DNA of 64,000 nucleotides from Lineus longissimus (Eukaryota; Nemertea; Pilidiophora; Heteronemertea; Lineidae), in the NCBI RefSeq assembly GCF_910592395.1, contig NC_088309.1, positions 28,274,599 to 28,338,598 on the forward strand, given 5' to 3'. The position numbers and the translations under genes were made by a program. Below are positions 9,867-19,270 of the stretch, one piece after another. The notes beneath the pieces were generated by a model, which made no database searches, was not told the origin of the DNA, and saw only the letters and a list, made by a program, of their open reading frames with translations. Within the stretch, counting starts at the first letter, position 1. Every line of letters begins with the position of its first letter.

Positions 9867-12800
9867 ATGGCGACAGTGACACATTCTGATTCGTATTATT
9901 TGTCCTTACTGGGCCTTGCAGAGAACTTTATGACATCTAATCCTCCCAACATAAAGCTATGTATTCACTGTCTGCAAACCATCTTCAATTTCAAGCCTCC
10001 CCCACGAATTGAGGCCAGAACACACCTACAATTGGGAGGCATTCTCTTCACACACACCAAAAATATTGACTTGTCCAGGACTCATTTGGAGAAAGCGGTG
10101 AGTTTCAGCACGATTCATTCCTCATTTTATGCCATTATCCTTTGCTACCATTATTTTGGTTGATAATCATCACTATTCTGATCTTCTTATTTTTGTGATT
10201 TTCAGTGGAATCTTTCCCACACAGTATCCTTTTTTGACGTTTATCGAAAGATGTTGTGTTGATGCCGGTGGATGCACAAGCCACAACACAGCCCCCAAAC
10301 AATACCAACATACACGTGACAGAACCCAGAGGCAGGTATGCAGAAGGCATACACAGAACTGCCTCTACCTTAAGTTTGTTGCACTTCTCACCACACTGGG
10401 AACCAGCTAGATCCTCGCACCAGTGAATCACTGAATGAAGGTGCGCCCTGTGGTTTTTTTGTTTATTGTGCCATTATATGTTATTGTAATGCGAAATACA
10501 GCCACCTCTCTCCACAAGAGACAAGTATGTCAGTATGAAGTATCTTATTGACAGACCGAGCCAACAGGTTTTGCATTGAAAAGATGAAAGAGACTTTGCA
10601 CAGCATCTATGGCGGGTCCACCTAATGTGCGTCCGGAACTCTGTTTGCGCGTCCGGAGCGCGTCCGGAAGAGAAAGTGCGCGTCCGGAACAATTTCCTAT
10701 GTAAATATGAACCTATTGTTGCATTAGATGGCTTAAATAGCATTTTAATTCCATGTAGAGAAAATAAAATTGAAAAAAATCTTTTTGTTGACTTGTATTT
10801 TACAATTTTCAGCGAGGTGGTTAATTACTAATGCCATACTCATATCCCAACTTCCTTACGCGCCTTCTCCTGTTGTGGTCGTCTAAGTCGGTATGAGTTT
10901 GTCTTTGCGTGCCGTGGGATAAGGGGCAATAGCAATTATTGTGAAGCCAATTTGCGCTTTAGGGGGAGGGGAGGGGATCGAGGGGGGCGGGGGAAGGGGG
11001 TCAACAAAATTCATTCCATGTGCTGAGACACCAGATACCAGTCTAATCCATTACAACACGGCTACTATCGAAATTCTGCAACTGCAACAACAATTTGTTG
11101 AGGAGAAACGTCAGTAAACTGGGATTTGATGGCTGTGTGACACCCAAATCACCCCGCTGAAAATTGTAAAATACAAAGTCACCAAGGAGATTTTTTCCAA
11201 TTTTATTTTCTCTACATGGAATTAAAATGCTATTTAAGCCATCTAATGCAACATTAGGTTCATATTTACATAGGAAATTGTTCCGGACGCGCACTTTCTC
11301 TTCCGGACGCGCTCCGGACGCACAAATTGTTCCGGACGCGCATTAGGTAGACCGTCTATGGCCAGTGCGCGAAATTGAGTAAGATTATCCTTAACCCTAA
11401 ACTCAGACGCCATCCCTGGATGAAGTCAAATTCGAGGCTGCGAGTTTGCTGGCACAGATATTTGAAAAGACGGTGAGTACCTTATCAACCTTTTCGAAGA
11501 AGTTAGTTTGGGCGCCGACTAGTCATGTGTTTCACCTGGAACAAAGTGTCACAGTGGCTTATGGTATTGTCCGAAGTCAGCCCACCCTTTCTGCAGGAAT
11601 CGCTAACGTCTTCAGTTTGTCAGTTGCATGCCAAGATGGCAAGACAATAAAAGATGGCATGTTTGAAATTCTTGTCTCAGTCAATAATCTTTTATAATTG
11701 TGCATCCTTGTTTCAGGGCCAAGTAAACCAAGTCAAGGCTATATTGAGAAAGGCCATTGGGACCTCCCAGAACTCGCCCTATTGGCATTGCCGACTCCTG
11801 CTGCAGCTGGCAGTAAGTATCTTGGGGGTGGGGAACTTGTCCACAAACGAGGTCACTCCCAAATGCCATTCTTGCTGGTGATCCTGGACTCCCTCATCAA
11901 TTCATGACCATTCCTGGCTCTTCACAGTCCTTCAAATGAGACTTAAAACTGAAGTTCCTTGTATCTGGTGTCTATGCCAGGGCAGGTTAAAGACCCCACC
12001 AAGTGAGAAACATGAGTAGCTTGCGTGGACTCAACCTCTCTCTGAAGTCGAATTTACTAGGCCAACAAACCCAATTGGGGCATAATCGTAGTGGCACGCA
12101 TAAACGCTCATCCCGCCTTGGAGGAGGAATACTCCCTGGAGAAAATCACCTCCAAGTGCAGAGCGAATGTTGAAGAAGAAGAAGTAGTAACAAAATGTGT
12201 TTTCTTCTAGCAAATCTTTACGCTGGAGCGGGATTGTGTGTCAGCATGTGACCTGCTTGGCATGGGATCTGAATTTGCACGGGTGAAAAGGGCAGAGCAC
12301 ACCAGGGTGCTGTTCTTACTTGGAAAGGGGATGGTGAGTACTAAGAGTAGAGTCTTGTCTTCCTTGTCAATGACGTGTTTACATTCCTCTAGTGTTATTT
12401 CAACAAGTTTGTGACATTATCCAGTCAGTTTCTGATAATATGCTTTTCGCCCAGTTCTATTCTAGAGCTGGATTACTACAGCAGTTATAGCTGAACAAAT
12501 CTTATAATGATTGCTTCCTTTTCATTGACAGTTGCTTCTCATTGACAAGAAACTGCCTGAAGTTCACCAAGTCTTGTCGTTGGCCGGATCGTTAATCGAG
12601 AACTGGACTGGTCACCAGGGTTGGAAGGAATCTCTAAAAGTGTATTTCTTGGTGCTACAAGTTTGCCACTTCCTGATGGCTGGGCAGGTGAAGAGTGTGA
12701 AGCCCTCACTGAAGCAGCTACAGCAGAGTATTCAAGCAATCACTTCACTGCATTCAGATGACGGGGAATACTCCATCTGTGCTGATCGAGATGATGAGCC

Positions 12801-15800
12801 GGTCAACGCTGCACAAGCTGATCTCTTTCAGTGGCTGCCTAAAGAACATATGTGTGTCTTAGTCTATCTGGTAAGTTCTCCTTTTGACTGGAGCCTAGTG
12901 TCTTGTTATTCATGCAATGTCTGTTCCACTGTTGAATCTTTAGAAGTTGTTGTCCTAAAGATTTGGGGTCTTCATTAATGAGATACGTCTATTCCAACAG
13001 GTAACAGTGATGCATTCCATGCAAGCTGGCTACATGGACAAGGCACAGAAATACACAGACAAGGCACTTATGCAAATTGAAAAACTGAAAAGTAAGTAGT
13101 GAAAGCTATAAGTCTACCTGGCAATATAGTTTGTCTCAGCCATGATGCCCATTTATTCAATGTCATAGCTCTGTTGTATTTATAGCTGCAGGTGTGTCTG
13201 TCAAGTAACCAGGTTATAATATCAATGATGTGCTTTGATGCACACCTTGCATCTGACTGTTTGCTGACCAGGACAATTTCATAATAATCAATATATACAT
13301 CAAGAGCTAGATGTTCTTGTCCGGTATGTTATTTGGTACTGGGTACTCTCTTGTTGTACAGTCTGATAGTAATGATTGGAATGAGGATGATGATATTAAT
13401 AAATGTTCTGTCTGTCATTGGAGATCTTTTCTGTTTCTTCCAGTGTTGGACTCCAGTCCGTTACTCTCAACTTTCCAACTGATCTTATTAGAACACATCA
13501 TTATGTGCCGACTCATCATGGGAAATAAAACTTCTGCCATTCAAGAGGTAAGGTGTATCAGGTGTAAAGTTTAGAGTATGTCTATTCATGAGGTACTGGA
13601 CACATCTCGATTAAGGAGGAGATGTTGTTTGGAGGAAATAGGTGCTCCTCTAGTTGATCATTTAATCCGAATGATTGACCCTTTCTATCTTCAAGAATAT
13701 TGAACTGATGATGAGCATAGAATTGTTTTATAAACTGTTCTGAACCAGTTAGGTATAGTGAACATACATGTTTAGGTCATTCTGCAGTTATGAAGTCTAA
13801 TTTTACTCTTATCATTGATTTTTTTCTTCAGATTTGTCAAGCCTGCCATTTATGTCAACAGAGTCCAGTACTTCTACAAACCCATGGTGCACAGTTGCAT
13901 ACTCTTCTTGTAAGTGTTGACATGTTCAGTGATGGTATTGTTAGTGTCACATTGTCCTGGTGCTGAATAGGCTTATTGTTAGCAATAGATTTTAACCATT
14001 TAGACAAAATGATTCATTCTTTCGTTTGGTTGTGTAAGTTCAGCCCTGGCAACATCAGCAGTTCTCAGATCGATATCGCTGTGTCAGCAATGAGGTGTTC
14101 TATTTCAAAGTCTCAATTGAATATGTGATTCTGATCAACCTGAGTTGTTGTCTATTCGTTTCAGCACTAAACTTGTCTTTAATTTTACCTGATCTCCATC
14201 TTTTCCAGGGTCTCTACGCAATGTCAATGAACTGCATGGATGCAGCAGAAGCTCAGTTTACATCAGCCATACGATTATCCCGAGAACCAGACTTATGGAC
14301 ATTTGTAAACCTCAATTTAGCAATAGTATATTTAAGAACCAGTCGACAGGCAGATCTTGTACAGCTGTTAGAGAGGATCGACCCAGAAAGGTTACACACT
14401 AGGTAAGGGAGACTTTTGATCACCTGTTTTCCCATTGGTGTAAGTTCTCTGCTGACACATCATTTGCATCCTTTGACGCTGTTTCTTTTGAAAGCTGAAA
14501 AAGATTGTCCAGTTTTTATGGCTGATGATGATCATGATACTCCCCAGTTACGAGACCTAACTCTTTTTTGGTGATGAGGACAAAACTATAGAGGATATTC
14601 TGTGATTGTTTTATACGCTATTCTGAACCACAAAGTTGACTCGATTATCGAAGGGCTGAGAGATTACCCAGTTAGATAGATCATCGAGTAGATAATTTAT
14701 TGTCTCCCATTTGATTTTATTCCAGTTCATACACTCTGAAAGCATCAGCTTATTATGTGCGAGGATTACAGTCCTTCTTTCAAGCCAGATACAATGAAGC
14801 AAAGTAAGTTACACTCCTTCACTTTATTAGACTAATAGTCTTTAGGGATCTTGACTGTGGTGATGAGGAGAAATGAATATCTTGATGTACACTGATGGCA
14901 TTATACGCTATTCTGAACCACAACTGATGATATATTTTCTGCAAAAATATGATTTCCTTTGATTTCTCATGGGTTCAGTCTTTCACACACTTGTCTTCAG
15001 TAATGATAAAAGTATGAATTAAAAAAAGCTTTGTGATGTGTTCTGTTCTAAGCATATTGATGTTCATATTGCAGGCGTTACCTCAGGGAAACATTAAAGA
15101 TGGCCAACGCAGAAGATCTTAACCGGTTAACCTCGTGTTCATTGGTCTTACTGGGACACATATTCCTATCGTTAGGGAACAGCACTGTAAGTGACCGGGG
15201 AGAATTGGAAAAATGGGTGTTTTCGGATTTAGAAATATTTGGTGCCTAATGATGAGGAAATCCAATGTGGGGGACTCTTGACTCTTGGGGACTTTTGGAT
15301 TCATTAGGAGAATACAACATGTATGAAAACAGTTATGTGTAGTTGGAGGTTTTTGCCTCATATACCATTGCAGTAATGAGTGTAAATATCGACTCTCTGA
15401 GTCCGGTTAATACGACAACCTTTGATGTTCCTCTTTTTCATTCTGTTTGTAACTGACCGATGTTTTATCGTTTCCAGGAAGCCATGAACATGGTAACGCC
15501 ATCTATGCAGTTGGCCAGTAAAATACCCGATGTTCACATTCAACTCTGGGCGTCAGCTTTGCTAAAAGGTACGTGGCTATATCAACCTCATATTTCAAGT
15601 ACACATTCAAGGTTTATTTGGGTCTTCTACTGTGATGATGATGAGGAGATACCTATCATCATGCTGTGTACTGACTCGACTCCCTTATACACTATTCTGA
15701 TCCACAGTATATTTCAGAAGTTGATAGATAGTGATAGTCTAAGAACTGTATGAAAATGGACCAAAGTTGTCGTGCATGTATTCATAATGAAAGTGTAGGG

Positions 15801-16332
15801 GTTTATGCTTGTATTCTGTCCCCTTGCAGATCTGTACCGGATATGCGGTGATCCTGTCCAGGCAAATGAAGGCCTCAGGATGCACGACAGCTTCTCTCAG
15901 TCTCTACTGAAGGACCATTTCCAAGCCTCACAACAATCGGAGCACAATCTCATACAGGTAACTATTCAGTTCATTATGAATTCAAATATTCTCATAGAAA
16001 TGATAAATGTAGGTAGAATTGTAGAACATGCGACCAGGTACAGTGTTAGGTATCGGCAGTACTGCCTCTGAGGGAGTTTGAGTGGTGATTCAGTTCTTGC
16101 AATGGAGTCTTGTGAAGTGTCGGACTGTAAACTGTATTTATCATAATATGCTCTTGCGAGAAGGAAGATGTTTGTTTGCCATTGTGTGTAATAACTACTG
16201 ATGCTCTTGCATTTCTTGTTGATAACTGTAATCATGCTAACCATGTTATCTTGGTTGTTGTTATTTCAGTGGACAGAAGGTCAGTGTCCTCTCCATCTCA
16301 CCGCTCCATCAGTCACAAGTGGTATTTTATAG
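9867..16332 (+). CDS. MAU2: MAU2, chromatid cohesion factor (SCC4), cohesin loader subunit
   Basis: Fifteen coding exons join in frame: 9867-10097, 10206-10223, 11407-11472, 11717-11812, 12211-12333, 12532-12870, 13001-13091, 13444-13547, 13832-13909, 14209-14402, 14726-14803, 15075-15186, 15478-15568, 15830-15957 and 16270-16332. The product has 603 residues; human MAU2 has 613. MAU2 binds NIPBL and loads cohesin on chromatin; it is a superhelix of TPR repeats. Diagnostic stretches include [80 protein letters not shown] and [20 protein letters not shown]. The start is the ATG that gives the [19 protein letters not shown] opening. Exon 2 is an 18-nt microexon, supported by family spacing. Intron 2 carries a foldback element, and introns 8, 10, 11, 12 and 13 hold the snoRNA-like units or relics described separately. 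Confidence 0.96.
10606..11362. mobile_element. non-autonomous hAT-like foldback element in MAU2 intron 2
   Basis: A 741-bp insert (10614-11354) is flanked by identical 8-bp direct repeats TCTATGGC (10606-10613 and 11355-11362). Its arms, about 10614-10814 and 11155-11354, are near-identical inverted copies of about 200 bp. Each arm tip begins GGTC(C/T)ACCTAATG and carries four copies of GCGTCCGGA. The centre is unrelated to the arms and contains a G-rich tract. An 8-bp target duplication is the hallmark of the hAT superfamily. No transposase is present; the 60-80-codon open frames in each arm are mirror copies, not a gene. Confidence 0.85.
10962..11000 (+). other. G-rich tract with quadruplex potential
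   Basis: Six runs of four or more guanines lie within 39 bp at the centre of the foldback element. The spacing would allow an intramolecular G-quadruplex on the plus strand. Confidence 0.6.
13708..13743 (+). ncRNA. degenerate box C/D-like relic, MAU2 intron 8
   Basis: ATGATGA at 13708-13714 and CTGA at 13740-13743 are flanked by AACTG and CAGTT, which can pair. The sequence before CTGA resembles the units in introns 10 and 11 but the guide does not match 18S rRNA. At 36 nt between the outer box ends it is too short for a working snoRNA, so I read it as a relic or chance resemblance. Confidence 0.25.
14562..14636 (+). ncRNA. box C/D snoRNA candidate A, MAU2 intron 10
   Basis: Box C GTGATGA lies at 14571-14577 and box D CTGA at 14623-14626. 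The flanks (CTTTTTTG before, CACAAAG after) form a terminal stem of about seven pairs with one mismatch. The 11 nt next to box D, TATACGCTATT (14612-14622), exactly complement AAUAGCGUAUA, a near-universal 18S rRNA segment that I know from memory. By the box D plus five rule the target is the G of AAUAG. About 75 nt overall is typical. The unit sits on the sense strand in an intron, the usual animal arrangement. Confidence 0.72.
14853..14923 (+). ncRNA. box C/D snoRNA candidate B, MAU2 intron 11
   Basis: This unit is a paralogue of the one in intron 10. Box C GTGATGA is at 14860-14866, box D CTGA at 14913-14916, and TGTG/CACA closes the terminal stem. Its guide TATACGCTATT (14902-14912) is identical to that of unit A. 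An internal CTGATGG at 14892-14898 could act as overlapping D' and C' boxes. Distance between boxes C and D is the same as in unit A to within one base, while the interior differs, as expected for diverged duplicates under constraint at boxes and guide. Confidence 0.72.
15245..15306 (+). ncRNA. hairpin with box C-like motif, MAU2 intron 12
   Basis: CCTAATGA and TCATTAGG can pair at the ends, and AATCCAA with TTGGATT inside. Between the two 5' segments lies ATGATGAGGA, the box C neighbourhood shared by the other units. No CTGA box D is present at the expected place, so it may be a decayed family member. Confidence 0.3.
15628..15709 (+). ncRNA. diverged box C/D snoRNA candidate C, MAU2 intron 13
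   Basis: A perfect 7-bp terminal stem TACTGTG/CACAGTA encloses box C ATGATGA (15635-15641, or its overlapping copy three bases later) and box D CTGA (15697-15700). An internal CTGA at 15671-15674 could be box D'. The segment before box D is TATACACTATT, one base different from units A and B, which puts an A-C mismatch beside the predicted target nucleotide. Confidence 0.55.
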
Positions 16333-18417
16333 CATAAGATAAAGACTCAATGTACATAGCCATAAAGTATCAGCTATAAGTTATGTAGAGGTGGTCTATC
16401 ATGGACTGACAGATAGGAGGATCATATTGCTCTCATGGTTCAGTTGGAAGAAAAGGAGAGGCTGGAATGTAGAGGCCTACACCGTGAGTCATGGTGTGTC
16501 TCGTAAAATGAACAATTTCAAACTTTCAAAACCAGTTTGTCTATTGCAGCCTGATCAATTTCAGAATATTTTTACCAAATGTTGCTGCAGCCGTTGCAAA
16601 TTTCGAATCATGAATCAATTTGGAAGGTAATCCATACGTGTTGCTGTCTGGCTTGTTTACTTCATTTGGTCATTCTAGACCCCGAGACCAGGGGTTGGGA
16701 GGGGGGGATTGGAAGATTCTTGAATTGAGGAATGAATTTCAAGGTAGACGCATGGAATGTTATCAGATTTGTGTTCTTTAAGGTGTCTTATAATGTGTGA
16801 TGTGGAGAACGATAACATTTTGAAGTGCACTGAATCATGTTATAATGATAAAAGTCAAATATTGAGACTATTACATGTATCTCTTTAGTGATGTTTTCTC
16901 TATTGAATCTGAATGGTCTTGAAGGATTTCATAAGTGTTGTATATATTAAGAGAGATACTCTTGGCACTGGTAATTTTTATACGAGATGTTTATTGTTGT
17001 ACAGTGAAGAATGTCTAGCTTTTCTGCCATATTTATTTCACCATTTATATATTTATAAATTATTGACTAGAGCAGTCAGAGGATAGATTGATGAAGCCCC
17101 ATGTAGATGTGTAAGTTGTGTGGGGAAAATGTATGGTTATGTTGTCAGCGTATTGTGTTGAAATTAGAAAGTGACAGTATGCAGGTATGGCAGGAGGTAA
17201 ACTCCTGCTGTACTGATGGATATGTGCATTAGAGATTACGGTCAGATGTGGAATAATCCTCGAATCTGTGCATGTTTCATGTAGAAGTTTGTTCAGTTAC
17301 ATCTGCCTTGGAGATGCAAAGAGAACTGTGTGCAATATTTGGAAATCTAGAAAACAAGCTCCACTTGGTTTAAGTTGATTATTTTAACTTCCATAACTCA
17401 TCTTGCAAACATCACTGCTGTCACCACATGCTGAGAAAAAAATTAATTTCCCTCACACTTTTGAGCAGAATTCCTTTCAACTGTTCTCGTTTCACACAGA
17501 GGACATGCAGGAAACTATCTTGAGTGGATCTTGATAGCTGAATGTACATTTCATCTTGTAAAAGTCTATTTTCTGGAGATTTCGCAACTTGTTTGTCTTG
17601 TTAGGTTAATGTCTACTGAAGTAATACATTGTTTGTTTGACCTGTAGGTATCTTATTTAAAAGCATATCAGTTGTTTACTGGAGAACAACAACAGTCATT
17701 TTAAACTACATGAATGATCAACTTCAGCGTTATAACTGGTCTATTGTCCTTTTGCAAATGTTGTTATCTGCATCATAAGATGGATGTACCTTTCTGTCAT
17801 TCAAAACCAGACTTGTTGAATCACATATTAGCCATCATGTTGAAAATCACCGTTGAAATGTTGCATGTCTCGGGCTGTATATGTTTTTTTGTTGCTGTCT
17901 CCATTGTTGGACTTGTCTCCCTTGCTGAAAGTATCAAAAAGACCAGTTGTGCATCCCAAACATCTCACTTTACAACCACGTGTTGATAAACTAGACTATT
18001 GTTTATACCTCCACACATTGTAACTTAATGTATGTAATTTAAGTTTTTAGTGATAAAAGCAATTTCATAAGGAGCTCTCATCTTGTGTTCTTCTTTCACT
18101 GTGCTGCTTGTCTTCCATACTGAGTCTCCTGCCAGCTCCGTGTGGAAGGATATATCATATAAACAAGCTCGTCTAAGATTACCGCAGACTCCTATTGAAT
18201 AGGTGCACAAGTTGACTTGTAGACCACATAATGCTAGAGGCGTCCGCTCCAGCGACCATTAAAGTTTCACTGAAGGCTTCAAGACCTAAAAGTCTGGCCT
18301 GAGGGGCCAAGCTTGTCACAAACATCTTTGGGAGTGGCTCCTATATTGCAAACTGCACTCTTGAATACTCGCTCCTGGTGTAGTTCAAGTGCTAGACAAG
18401 CAACAACTCTATTCTGA
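16333..18417. other. MAU2 3' untranslated region and intergenic sequence
   Basis: This long AT-rich stretch follows the MAU2 stop codon. I found no canonical AATAAA close to the stop, so the 3' end is uncertain. The 90-codon open frame at 17714-17986 shows no splice context or family resemblance and is probably chance. Confidence 0.5.
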
Positions 18418-18963
18418 GAGCCCCAATCATGGGGGCAGGTCTCCGAAGATGAGTTGGATACCCACATCATTACAATCAAGGGTGAAGATTTGGGAGATTG
18501 TTTGATTACAGGTTTACACAGCAGGCATCTCTTACAGTTGTCGGACAAGAACATCTGTAAGACAGTTACGTATCCGCTTCTTGAGTATGAGTACTTGTCA
18601 GGGATCGTGTCGCTCTCCACATATTTGAAGGAAGAGACGAGGGAAGGTTGGAGTGTCCATCATGTTGAAACAGCTTTTCACAAACAGGGGCATGAGAGAC
18701 CATCTCTTCCAGGAGGCTGCACATCTACACTTCATTTTATGACCAGTAATGGCAACAGAACTACTATGTTGCAAGTGAAAGACACCGTCTGGAGCATTGG
18801 TATGCTGGGTGACATCTCAGACAGTCATTCCTCAAAGAGGAAACTTTCAGGAGCGGACATCAATGTCATCAACAAAAATAGAGACAGCAGTCACAACCAG
18901 GCTGAGCAGTTTGAGGGGAAGGTACCGCAAAAGCATTGTGTAATGAAGAACAGAAGTATTTAA
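18418..18963 (+). other. unassigned open frame, overlapped by one on the other strand
   Basis: A plus-strand frame stays open for about 181 codons and ends at a TAA at 18961-18963. A minus-strand frame overlaps it (about 18650-18279, more than 110 codons). Neither has a convincing ATG start, and I recognise no family. Either could be the terminal exon of a gene whose other exons I cannot see, or an old repeat. The PIGO polyadenylation signal lies just beyond the plus-strand stop. Confidence 0.25.
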
Positions 18964-18977
18964 TGATATGAAAACCA

Positions 18978-18983
18978 TTTTAT
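18978..18983 (-). terminator. polyadenylation signal for PIGO
   Basis: AATAAA on the minus strand lies about 290 bp past the PIGO stop codon. Confidence 0.55.
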
Positions 18984-19270
18984 TTTATCAAAGACTGTCA
19001 CTACTAGAAATCACTTCAAAACACAGGCAAACATCTTTTTCTTCCGAAAATGTCTCATCTTTCAAAACTATCTATCTCAGCTACATGTACATACTATATG
19101 GACCCATGGACACACAAGTTCACATTCAAGTAAAACCTCGCCCCTGGATGAAGGGGGGAACTTCTACATGCTAACTATCATAATCCTAAAATAAGGAGCC
19201 TGAATCTACTGTTTCCATTATATACGCATACCTCATACTCTGCAACTGATATGAATATAGATTCTATCAA

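Noticed and set aside
10625-11294. Two similar small open frames on opposite strands (about 68 and 83 codons)
   Set aside because: They are mirror images in the two arms of the foldback element and show no sign of protein-level constraint.
17714-17986. 90-codon frame with a hydrophobic stretch after MAU2
   Set aside because: It sits in the probable 3' untranslated region of MAU2, with no promoter or homology that I can see.
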